DNA of 64,000 nucleotides. It comes from Micromonospora pattaloongensis. GTDB taxonomy: Bacteria > Actinomycetota > Actinomycetes > Mycobacteriales > Micromonosporaceae. This document shows positions 36,679 through 44,303 of the stretch, piece by piece. The translations under genes were made by a program, and so were the position numbers. The stretch is from contig NZ_FNPH01000003.1 in assembly GCF_900107255.1 (NCBI RefSeq), forward strand, positions 496,001-560,000. The letters run 5' to 3'. Within the stretch, counting starts at the first letter, position 1. Every line of letters begins with the position of its first letter. The notes under the pieces were generated by a model. That model worked only from the letters and a program-made list of their open reading frames with translations, did not search any database and had not been told where the DNA came from.

Positions 36679-37878
36679 TCAGCCCTTCATCGGTACGGCG
36701 GGCGGGGCGCTCTCCTCGGCCGGCAGCGTCTTCTGCAGCTCGGCCGTGAGCTGGTCGCCGCTGCCGGTGAGCTTCGCCTGGAACATCGGCTGCAGCAGCG
36801 CGTGGTCCTCGGCGCGGACGGTCAGCTTGCCCTTGACGCCGTCGAAGCTCCAGCCCTCCAGCGCGGTCACCATCTTGTCGACGTCGTCGCCGCCCTCCTG
36901 CACCGCGCGCACGATCATCTGTGCGGCGTGGAAGCCGTCCGGGTGGAACAGGTCGAGCACGCCACCGGGGACCGCGGCCTTCGCGGCCTTGGCGGCGTCG
37001 TTGTCGGCGGCCCCGTCGAAGAAGTGCGACAGGAAGGAGATCTTCGTGCCGGCGGCGCCGAAGGTCGGCCAGGAGGCGCGGATGTCCAGCCCGGTCACCA
37101 CGGTGGTCCTGGTCAGCACGCCCTGCTGGTCGAGGGTCTGCCACATGGCCGGCGCGGTGGTGCCGGCCCAGGCGACGAAGAGCAGGTCCGGCTTGGCCGC
37201 CGAGAGCTGGCTGGCGAACGGGGTGAAGTCGGTGGCGCTCGCCGGGGCGAGCACGCTGGTGACGGTCGCCCCGGCCCCGCCGATGACCGCCTTCACGGCC
37301 GCCTCGTTGCTCTTGCCGAACGCGCTGTCCTGGGCGAAGACCACAATCTTCTTGCCCTTGGCGTCGCCGATGAACGACCTCGCGGTCACCACGTCCTGAT
37401 AGGACTGCCGCCCGGACCGGAAGGTGTACTTGTTGACGCCGGTCACCCCGTCGGTCGCGGCCGGGCCGGACACGAAGAGCACCTTGTTCTGCGCGGCGAG
37501 CGGCGCGACCTGCAGCGCGACACCGGAAGCCGTCGAGCCGGCGACGATCTTGTAGCCCTTGCCGATCAGGTCCTTCGCCGCCGAGACCGCCTTCGCCGGG
37601 TCACCGGCGTCGTCGACCTCGGTGACCTCCACCGTACGGTTACCGATCTTGTTGGTGCCCTTGGTGGCGTAGTCCAGGCCGGCCTTGAAGCCCTCGATGT
37701 ACTGCTTGCCGTAGGTGGCCAGCGGCCCGGACTGGGAGTACACCAGGCCGACCTTGACGGGGGCGTCGCCGCCGCCCGAGGCGCTCTCCTGCGGGCTGCC
37801 ACACGCCGCGACGGCGAGCGCCGCGGCCATCGTCGTGGCGGCGGTGACGAACACCCGCCGCGAAGTCCTAACCGTCAT
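36679..37878 (-). CDS. livK: Branched-chain amino acid ABC transporter substrate-binding lipoprotein, LivK type
   Basis: 399 residues. N-terminal RR followed by a hydrophobic stretch and lipobox LAVAAC, with Cys26 as the lipid-attachment site, so it is anchored outside the membrane. The mature part is a Peripla_BP_6 domain (VKVGLVYSQSGPLATYG, IVAGSTASGVALQVAPLA). It is first in the operon K-G-F-H-M. ATG 37878. The ligand is not readable from the sequence. Confidence 0.94.
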   Translation of the reverse strand: MTVRTSRRVFVTAATTMAAALAVAACGSPQESASGGGDAPVKVGLVYSQSGPLATYGKQYIEGFKAGLDYATKGTNKIGNRTVEVTEVDDAGDPAKAVSAAKDLIGKGYKIVAGSTASGVALQVAPLAAQNKVLFVSGPAATDGVTGVNKYTFRSGRQSYQDVVTARSFIGDAKGKKIVVFAQDSAFGKSNEAAVKAVIGGAGATVTSVLAPASATDFTPFASQLSAAKPDLLFVAWAGTTAPAMWQTLDQQGVLTRTTVVTGLDIRASWPTFGAAGTKISFLSHFFDGAADNDAAKAAKAAVPGGVLDLFHPDGFHAAQMIVRAVQEGGDDVDKMVTALEGWSFDGVKGKLTVRAEDHALLQPMFQAKLTGSGDQLTAELQKTLPAEESAPPAVPMKG

Positions 37879-38038
37879 TGCGACTCCACTGGAGCAACTC
37901 GGAGGGAACTCGTTGTCGGCTCACGCTAGGAGTGACGGAGGGCACGGGCTATGTGGACCCACGCCATAAGTGACGGTGATCGGATGGCCTGAACGGACAG
38001 GTGCCGGGATATGCGGCGGGCCGGCTCGCCCGGAGTGG

Positions 38039-38296
38039 CTAACCGTGTTGGCCCGCGACAAGGTCCCGGACCTGTCGGGCGCGTGGGTTGACCAACCACC
38101 GCCCGCCCACCTCGACAGTCGGGACGGTTTCGTTGCCGTCGGCGACGGCACGCACGGCCGCCGCCGCAGCCGGGTCGCGCCAGATGTTCACCTCGGAGAA
38201 GGCCACTCCGTACCGCCGCAACCCGCGCCGCAGGACGAAGCAGTACGGGCATCCCGGCCGGGTGTAGACAGTTACCCGAGGAGATTCCGTGCTCAT
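38039..38296 (-). CDS. Glutaredoxin-like (mycoredoxin-type) protein
   Basis: 85 residues, one thioredoxin-fold domain. Active site CPYC (Cys16, Cys19) within YTRPGCPYC; the cis-Pro is in ETVPTVEVGG. In organisms with mycothiol, such proteins reduce mixed disulfides with mycothiol; this is inferred from the lineage. ATG 38296. It is a single gene between the liv operon and the small wHTH operon. Confidence 0.9.
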   Translation of the reverse strand: MSTESPRVTVYTRPGCPYCFVLRRGLRRYGVAFSEVNIWRDPAAAAAVRAVADGNETVPTVEVGGRWLVNPRARQVRDLVAGQHG

Positions 38297-38375
38297 CGGC
38301 CCGCCCGACCCGTCGCGTCGACCGCCGTCGACTCACATCGGAACATGTTGCCCTCCCCTTGCGGGTCCGTACCGG

Positions 38376-38717
38376 TCAGCCGGCAAGGCCGGCGATGGCC
38401 CGCAGCGCGGCGACGTGCCGGGCGTAAGTCGCCGTTCCCTCGTCGGAGAGCGAAAGCCAGGTGCGCGGGCGGCGACCGACTCGCCCCTTCTCCACCCGGA
38501 CGTAGCCCGCCTTCTCCAGCAGCGCTGCCTGTTTGGAGAGCGTGGCGTCGCTGATCTCCACGGTGTCGCGCACCGCGGCGAACTCGGCCTTCTCGACGCC
38601 GGCGAGCGCGGCGACGATCGAGAATCGGACCGCGTGTGTCAGCAGGTCATCCAGATCGCGGCGCGGGTGGATCGGTCCGGCACCCTCGCCGCCATCGCCA
38701 TCCCGTTCGTCAGTCAT
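38376..38717 (-). CDS. Small winged-helix transcriptional regulator
   Basis: 113 residues. A winged HTH runs from about residue 24 to 95: DLLTHAVRFSIVAALAGVEK, FAAVRDTVEISDATLSKQAA, LLEKAGYVRVEKGRVGRRPR. This is the MarR/ArsR-like transcriptional regulator fold (often annotated as the PF13601 group). ATG 38717 overlaps the stop of the upstream membrane-protein gene (ATGA), so the two are co-translated. The operator-like palindromes at 39158-39181 suggest it controls its own operon. Confidence 0.88.
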   Translation of the reverse strand: MTDERDGDGGEGAGPIHPRRDLDDLLTHAVRFSIVAALAGVEKAEFAAVRDTVEISDATLSKQAALLEKAGYVRVEKGRVGRRPRTWLSLSDEGTATYARHVAALRAIAGLAG

Positions 38718-39136
38718 GCCCGTCGCTCCCGCAACGCGCCGATGAGCATGGGCAATGCGACGATCACGCTGGCGGGGATCCAGTACATCGGCACTCCGGA
38801 CAGCTCGCCGGTGCCCACGGCGAGTGCCACGCCGTAGCAGGCGAAACTTCCGATCCAGTACGGGTTGATGCGCTGCCGGGTGCCGGCCAGGTGGGCGAGG
38901 CGACCCCGCTCCCAGATCGTCATTCCCACGACCAGCGCGATCCACCCCGCGAACACCGCCGCCCCTACCGCCTTCGACTCGACGAGACCAACGGTGGCCG
39001 CGACCAGGCCGATACCGATGCCGAAGATTGCGAGCTTCGTGCTTGCCCAGCGCGCCCGTGCGCGCATCTTCTCCGACACGGCGGCCGCGGAGACAAGCGC
39101 GTTTCGCGCCGCCTCCGGCGTCAGTTCGTTATTCAC
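38714..39136 (-). CDS. Small membrane protein co-transcribed with the wHTH regulator
   Basis: About 140 residues with four hydrophobic helices (LAIFGIGIGLVAATVGLVES, VGAAVFAGWIALVVGMTIW, IGSFACYGVALAVGTGEL, MYWIPASVIVALPMLIGAL). I do not recognise a named family, but wHTH-plus-membrane-protein pairs of this size are common in actinobacteria. GTG 39136 (VNNELTPEA) is chosen because a TATAT-like -10 lies only about 15-20 bases upstream; ATG 39166 is the alternative. It is the first gene of the pair. Confidence 0.7.
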   Translation of the reverse strand: MNNELTPEAARNALVSAAAVSEKMRARARWASTKLAIFGIGIGLVAATVGLVESKAVGAAVFAGWIALVVGMTIWERGRLAHLAGTRQRINPYWIGSFACYGVALAVGTGELSGVPMYWIPASVIVALPMLIGALRERRA

Positions 39137-39157
39137 GCCTACCACTGTGGCATATAC

Positions 39158-39181
39158 TTGCCACATTGGCAACAAGTTGCC
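39158..39181. promoter_or_regulatory. Overlapping palindromes, likely operator of the wHTH operon
   Basis: TTGCCA-CAT-TGGCAA (39158-39172) and GGCAAC-AA-GTTGCC (39168-39181) are both perfect and overlap. They sit next to TATATG on the minus strand (39156-39151), the probable -10 region of the two-gene operon. Confidence 0.65.
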
Positions 39182-39241
39182 GTCCCGAGTAGTAGACGGC
39201 GTCCCTCCGCGCGTAACAACCGCCCCGTGGGACTTCCCACA

Positions 39242-39295
39242 GGGGTGTGGGTGCATCTGTTGTCGCCGGAGCAACAACAGATGCACCCAGACCCC
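39242..39295. repeat. Long near-perfect hairpin
   Basis: GGGGT, one mismatch, then a 16-bp perfect stem (TGGGTGCATCTGTTGT and complement) with a 10-base loop. It starts 35 bases beyond the GDPD stop in its direction of transcription. It may be the GDPD terminator or a repetitive intergenic element. Confidence 0.7.
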
Positions 39296-39329
39296 GCGCG
39301 GCACCGTGCAGGGCGGGCGCGGTCGTGGG

Positions 39330-40442
39330 TTACCGGGCGGCGCGGGCGGAGACCGCGGTGTCGGGGTGGTCGGAGAAGGCGCCGTCGATGCCGAGGGAGA
39401 AGAAGAGCTCGTACTCGGCGGTGATGTCGCCGCGGGCGTTCGGGCCGGCGCCGAGCCGGAAGTCGACCGGGAGGAACTGGTTCTCGGCCCGGAACGTCCA
39501 GGCGTGCACGGTCAGGCCGGCGCGGTGCGCGTCCCGGACCAGCGTGGTCGGCGGCCGGAGGCGGCCGGCGGAGTCGCGGGGCACGATCAGGTTCTTCTGC
39601 GCGCCCACGCCGTCGGCGTACCGCGCGATCCAGCGGAGGCCGGCCGGCGCCGCCAGGTCGGCATAGCTACGCGCGTCCCCGGCGACCGTGAAGTCGTACG
39701 GGCGGCCGGTCGCGTCGAGCAGCTGCGCCAGCCGTACGTCGATCATCTTGTCGAGCGCCCGGAGGTTCGCGGTCTCGAACGACTGGATGATCACCGGGTC
39801 CTTCCGGCTTCTCCAGCCGTTGGCCCGCAGCACCCGCACCAGCGGCTCCTCCAGGGGCAGCCCGATCGACCGGAAGTAGCTGGGGTGCTTGGTCTCGGGG
39901 TAGATGCCGATCGTCCGTCCCCGCTTCCGGCTCTCGCTCTTCGCGAGGTCGATGACCTCCTGCAGGGTCGGTACCTCGTACCGCCCGTCGAAGACGGTGT
40001 TCGTCGGCCGCGCCTGCGGCAGCCGCTCGACCGCCCGCAGCGTCCTGAGCTCGGCGAGCGTGAAGTCCTCGGTGAACCAGCCGGTCACCCGGACGCCGTC
40101 GATGGTCTTCGTGGTCTTCCGGTCGGCGAACTGCGGCCGCGACGCGACGTCGGTCGTACCCGAGATCTCGTTCTCGTGCCGCGCGACCAGCGCGCCGTCC
40201 TTCGTCGACACCAGGTCCGGTTCGATGTAGTCGGCGCCCATCCGGATCGCCAGCCGGTACGCCTCCAGGGTGTGCTCCGGACGGTAGCCGCTGGCTCCGC
40301 GGTGCGCGACGATCAGCGGGGCGGCCTGTGGACGCCCGCGGTCGGCGTCGTTACGGGCCACGGCCGGGGCGGGCGGGACGGCCACGGCCGCGGTCAGCAG
40401 CGCGGTGGCCACACCGAGGGCGGGAAGGGTACGTCGCAACAC
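39330..40442 (-). CDS. Secreted glycerophosphodiester phosphodiesterase
   Basis: 370 residues. Signal peptide about 1-29 (TLPALGVATALLTAAVAV, then APAVA). The GDPD domain shows IVAHRGASGYRPEHTLEAY (catalytic His, Arg, Glu), GADYIEPDLV (metal ligands) and VARHENEISGTTDV. It splits glycerophosphodiesters to glycerol 3-phosphate and an alcohol outside the cell, for phosphate and carbon gain. GTG 40442 follows GAGGAGAAGACC. It is divergent from ktrB. Confidence 0.94.
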   Translation of the reverse strand: MLRRTLPALGVATALLTAAVAVPPAPAVARNDADRGRPQAAPLIVAHRGASGYRPEHTLEAYRLAIRMGADYIEPDLVSTKDGALVARHENEISGTTDVASRPQFADRKTTKTIDGVRVTGWFTEDFTLAELRTLRAVERLPQARPTNTVFDGRYEVPTLQEVIDLAKSESRKRGRTIGIYPETKHPSYFRSIGLPLEEPLVRVLRANGWRSRKDPVIIQSFETANLRALDKMIDVRLAQLLDATGRPYDFTVAGDARSYADLAAPAGLRWIARYADGVGAQKNLIVPRDSAGRLRPPTTLVRDAHRAGLTVHAWTFRAENQFLPVDFRLGAGPNARGDITAEYELFFSLGIDGAFSDHPDTAVSARAAR

Positions 40443-40552
40443 GGTCTTCTCCTCACGCCGGGAAATCCACGGTCGGTTTCGCGTCGCAGGGAAGTCAAGA
40501 CGGCCGGTGCGACCGTGGATTAACGTGATCATGAACTGCCCGGGAGCATCCG

Positions 40553-41917
40553 GTGGCGGTCGCGCGTGATAGGACAGTGCTGATGCGCCGCTTGCTGCAA
40601 CGCCCCGCGCGGATCGTGCCGTTGGCGTTCCTCGGCGCGGTCGTGGTCAGCACTCTGCTGATGATGCTGCCGGCGGCGCGGGCCGAGCCCGGCCGCGCGC
40701 CGTTCGTCACCGCGCTGTTCACCGCGACCTCCGCGGTCTGCGTCACCGGCTTGAACGTCGTCGACACCCCGACCTACTGGTCCACCTTCGGGCACGTCCT
40801 GATCACCGTGCTGACCCAGATCGGCGGCTTCGGGATCATGGCGATGGCCACCCTGCTCGGTCTGCTGGTGACGCAGCGGCTCGGGCTGCGCAGCCGGCTG
40901 ATGGCGCAGGCCGAGCAGACCAACCTGCAGCTCGGCGACGTACGGCGGATCCTCGGACGGGTCGCGCTGACCATGCTCGTCTTCGAGACGGCCATCGCGG
41001 CGGTGCTCGCCGTACGGCTCGCGACCCGCTACGACTACCCGATCGGGCGGGCCGTGTGGGAGGGGGTCTTCCACGCGGTGCAGGCGTTCAACAACGCCGG
41101 CTTCGCGCTGCACAGCGACAGCCTCGTGCAATTCGTCAGTGACTGGTGGATCTGCGTCCCGATCACCGTCGGCGTGATCGCCGGCGGGCTCGGCTTCCCG
41201 GTCCTCTTCGAGCTGGCCCGCGAGCTGCGGAAGCCGGCGTGCTGGTCGACGCACACCCGGCTCACCGTGTGGGGTTCGGTGGTGCTGCTCGTGGCGGGCT
41301 TCGTCGTGATGCTCGCCTTCGAGTGGAGCAACCCGCGCACGTTCGGGGCGCTCGATCTGCCGACGAAGCTACTGGCCGCGCTCACCCAGAGCGCGATGCC
41401 ACGCTCCGGCGGCTTCAACACCGTCGACTACGCGGCGATGAACAGCGAGACCACCGCGGTCACGACCGCCCTGATGTTCATCGGCGGCGGCAGCGGTGGC
41501 ACCGCCGGCGGCATCAAGGTGACGACGTTCTTCCTGCTGGCGTACGTGATCCGGGCCGAGATCCGCGGCGATCCCGACGTGGTGGTCGGCAACCGGCGGG
41601 TGGGCGAGGCGACACAGCGGCAGGCGATCACCGTGGCGCTGCTCGGCATCGCGCTGGTCGCCACCGGCACGCTGGCCCTGATCGCGCTGACCGACGGCGT
41701 CTCGCTGGAACGGGCCCTGTTCGAGGTGACGTCGGCGTTCGCCACCGTCGGGCTGAGCATGGGGCTCACCCCGACGCTGCCGCCGGCCGCGCAGCTGCTC
41801 CTCGTACTCCTGATGTTCATCGGCCGGGTCGGCACGATCGCGACGGGCGCGGCGCTGGCGTTGAACACCCAGACCCGGCGGTACCGATATGCGGAAGGAC
41901 GGCCCATCGTTGGCTGA
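40553..41917 (+). CDS. ktrB: KtrB/TrkH-type potassium channel subunit
   Basis: About 454 residues; eight or more helices and four P-loops with the selectivity-filter glycines in VCVTGLNVV, FNNAGFAL, PRSGGFNTVD and ATVGLSMGL. The gating-loop stretch FIGGGSGGTAGGIKVTTF is present. It moves K+ (with or without Na+) under control of KtrA. GTG 40553 follows GGGAG; ATG 40583 is a plausible later start. It overlaps ktrA by 29 bases. Confidence 0.94.
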   Translation: MAVARDRTVLMRRLLQRPARIVPLAFLGAVVVSTLLMMLPAARAEPGRAPFVTALFTATSAVCVTGLNVVDTPTYWSTFGHVLITVLTQIGGFGIMAMATLLGLLVTQRLGLRSRLMAQAEQTNLQLGDVRRILGRVALTMLVFETAIAAVLAVRLATRYDYPIGRAVWEGVFHAVQAFNNAGFALHSDSLVQFVSDWWICVPITVGVIAGGLGFPVLFELARELRKPACWSTHTRLTVWGSVVLLVAGFVVMLAFEWSNPRTFGALDLPTKLLAALTQSAMPRSGGFNTVDYAAMNSETTAVTTALMFIGGGSGGTAGGIKVTTFFLLAYVIRAEIRGDPDVVVGNRRVGEATQRQAITVALLGIALVATGTLALIALTDGVSLERALFEVTSAFATVGLSMGLTPTLPPAAQLLLVLLMFIGRVGTIATGAALALNTQTRRYRYAEGRPIVG

Positions 41918-42578
41918 CAGAGGCAGGGACCCGGACAACGTCGTGGTGATCGGGCTGGGCCGGTTCGGCAGCCAGATCGCCGACTCGCTGGTGCGGCTCG
42001 GGCACGAGGTGCTCGGCATCGACGAGGACGCGCGGCTGGTGCAGGAATGGGCCGACCGGCTGACGCACGTGGTGCAGGCCGACTCGACCGACAGCGACGC
42101 GCTGCGGCAGATCGGGGTTCAGGAGTTCTCTCGCGCGGTCGTCGGGATCGGCACGGACATCGAGGCCAGCGTCATGACGGTGCTGACGCTCGCGGAGATC
42201 GGCGTCCCGGAGATCTGGGCGAAGGCCGTCTCCGTCAAGCACGGCAAGATCCTCGCCGCGGTCGGCGCGCAGCACGTCATCTATCCCGAGGCCGCGATGG
42301 GCGACCGGGTCGCGCACCTGATCACGACCCGGATGCTGGACTTCATCGAGTTCGAGGATGGCTTCGCGATCGCCAAGACCCGCGCGCCGCGCGAGGCGGT
42401 CGGGCGGTCGCTGCAGGACGTCGGGCTGCGGGCCCGCTACGGCGTCACGGTGGTCGGCGTGAAGCGGCCCGGCGACGACTTCGTGTACGCCCGTCCGGAG
42501 ACCGTCGTCCCGTCCGACGGGCTGCTGATCGTGGCCGGCACGACCGACCAGGTGCAGCGCTTCGCCGCCACGACCTGA
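41889..42578 (+). CDS. ktrA: KtrA/TrkA-type regulatory subunit with RCK domains
   Basis: 229 residues. RCK_N Rossmann domain with VVVIGLGRFGSQIADSL (nucleotide loop), GIDEDARLVQEW and VVQADSTDSDALRQIG, then an RCK_C (TrkA_C) domain from about 145. It binds ATP/ADP (and c-di-AMP in many species) and gates KtrB at the cytoplasmic face. ATG 41889 lies inside the ktrB end, so translation is coupled; TTG 41910 is an alternative. KtrBA forms a complete potassium-uptake unit. Confidence 0.95.
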   Translation: MRKDGPSLADRGRDPDNVVVIGLGRFGSQIADSLVRLGHEVLGIDEDARLVQEWADRLTHVVQADSTDSDALRQIGVQEFSRAVVGIGTDIEASVMTVLTLAEIGVPEIWAKAVSVKHGKILAAVGAQHVIYPEAAMGDRVAHLITTRMLDFIEFEDGFAIAKTRAPREAVGRSLQDVGLRARYGVTVVGVKRPGDDFVYARPETVVPSDGLLIVAGTTDQVQRFAATT

Positions 42579-42587
42579 CGGCGCCGG

Positions 42588-44228
42588 TCAGTCGCGGTCG
42601 CCGCGGCCCTTGCCGTGCTTGCCCTCCGGCTTCTTCGGCTTCTTGTCGCGGTCATCGTCCGGGCCGGCCTTCCGTTGGGGCGCGGGCTGTTGGGTGATGG
42701 GCGCCGGCTTCGACGCGGCCCGGGAGCCGGCCGCGACCCCGCCCTTCGGCGCGGGTGTACCCGCCACCCCGGCCACCTCGACCGCACAGGCCCGACCGTC
42801 CAGGTCGAACTCCACCGGCAGCGGGTTGCTGCCCCGGTACGCGCCGGCCAGCGCCAGCGTCACCGAGCCGTTCGCGGCGAGCGGGTCGCCGGCGGTGGGC
42901 CGCAACGTCACCGTGCGCTCCCGCTGCTCCCACTGGGCCTGGTCGCTGCCGGTCACCGTCTGGGTGCCCGGAAAGTCGAAGTCGAGCTGCCAGTCCGTCA
43001 TCGGGGCGCGGCCGGTGTTCGTCACGGTCACGGCGGCCTCGAAGCCGCTGCCCGAGTCCTTCCGCAACGCGTACCGCACCCGGCACGGCACCGACGGTTG
43101 CGCCGCCGCGCCCATCCCGGGCGGCGCCGCCTGCGCCTGCTCCCCGCCGTTCGCGGGCGTGCGCCCGCTGACCGTCCAGAGCAGCCCGGCCACCAGCATC
43201 ACCCCGACGCCGACGGTCACCGCCTGCATGCGCCGCCGCACCCACGACGGGCGCGACGAGTTCCGGGCGCGTCGCCGCGTGCGCAGCGGAATGGCGTCGG
43301 TCGAGGTCGTCCACGGCAGGATCGTCGTGCCGGCGGCCGCCTCGGCCGGCGGGCGGCCGGCGACCGGCAGCGGGGAGCCCGGCAGCAGCACCGCGACGCC
43401 GGCGGCGTCGGCCAGGGTGCGGGCGACCTGGGCGCTGGTCGGCCGGTCCGCCGGGTGCTTGGCCAGGCAGCGCCGGCACAGCTCGGCCACCTCCAGCGGC
43501 AGGCCGGGCACCGGCGGCAGCGGGCCGGGGTCGGCGTGCAGGTGGGCGTGGAGCATCTGCGTGACCGACGCGGCCTGCCACGGCAGCCGCCCGGTCAGCG
43601 CCCGGTAGAGCAGGAGCCCCAGGGCGTACACATCGGTGGCGGTGGAGACCTGGCCGGCGTTGAGCCGCTCCGGCGCGAGGTAGGCGGGCGTGCCGAGCAG
43701 GTTCCCGTCCGGCCCGACGTCGCTCTCGCCGACCAGCGCCGAGATCCCGAAGTCGACGACCTTCGCGCCGGCGCTGGTGAGCATGACGTTGGCCGGCGTC
43801 ACGTCGCGGTGCACGACGCCGCGACTGTGCGCCGCGGCCAACGCCGAGGCCACCTCCGCGCAGGCCACCGCCGCGTCCCGCCACGGCAGCGCCCCGTCCC
43901 GACCCAGCCGCGTCGCCAGCGAGAGGCCGTCGATCAGCTCCATCACGACGTACGGCACGGGGGCGCCGTCGATCACCGTCTCGCCGTAGTCGTACACGTT
44001 CGTGATGTGCGGGTGGCAGAGCCGGGCGGCCGCCTGGGCCTCGACCCGGAGCCGTTGCCGGAAGACGCGGTCGCTGGCGAGCCGCGGGGCGAGCACCTTG
44101 ATCGCCACCTGCCGGCCCAACACCTCGTCGTACCCGCGCCACACCACCGACATCCCGCCGGTGCCCAGCCGCTCGACCAGCCGGTACCGCTCGCCGAGCA
44201 ACTCGGCGCCGCTGTCCACGCCACCCAT
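42588..44228 (-). CDS. Ser/Thr protein kinase with CBM2-like extracellular domain
   Basis: 546 residues. Kinase domain about 14-275: glycine loop LGTGGMSVVW, Lys44 (VAIKVL), HRDVTPAN with the catalytic Asp at 142, DFG at 159-161 and APE at 185-187. One membrane helix lies near 336-354 (AVTVGVGVMLVAGLLW). The outside part, residues about 381-483, matches a family-2 carbohydrate-binding fold: Cys382 and Cys481 at its ends, FEAAVTVTNTGRAPMTDWQL and GAYRGSNPLP. The last about 60 residues are Pro/Lys-rich. PASTA domains are absent. It likely senses a polysaccharide and signals inward (inference). ATG 44228. Confidence 0.93.
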   Translation of the reverse strand: MGGVDSGAELLGERYRLVERLGTGGMSVVWRGYDEVLGRQVAIKVLAPRLASDRVFRQRLRVEAQAAARLCHPHITNVYDYGETVIDGAPVPYVVMELIDGLSLATRLGRDGALPWRDAAVACAEVASALAAAHSRGVVHRDVTPANVMLTSAGAKVVDFGISALVGESDVGPDGNLLGTPAYLAPERLNAGQVSTATDVYALGLLLYRALTGRLPWQAASVTQMLHAHLHADPGPLPPVPGLPLEVAELCRRCLAKHPADRPTSAQVARTLADAAGVAVLLPGSPLPVAGRPPAEAAAGTTILPWTTSTDAIPLRTRRRARNSSRPSWVRRRMQAVTVGVGVMLVAGLLWTVSGRTPANGGEQAQAAPPGMGAAAQPSVPCRVRYALRKDSGSGFEAAVTVTNTGRAPMTDWQLDFDFPGTQTVTGSDQAQWEQRERTVTLRPTAGDPLAANGSVTLALAGAYRGSNPLPVEFDLDGRACAVEVAGVAGTPAPKGGVAAGSRAASKPAPITQQPAPQRKAGPDDDRDKKPKKPEGKHGKGRGDRD

Positions 44229-44303
44229 GCCCAGGAAATGCCCGATGTTCGCGCAGCTACACCTCCGCTGGCGAAATCGGTCAGTGACGCTCGGAAAAGA
44301 CCG

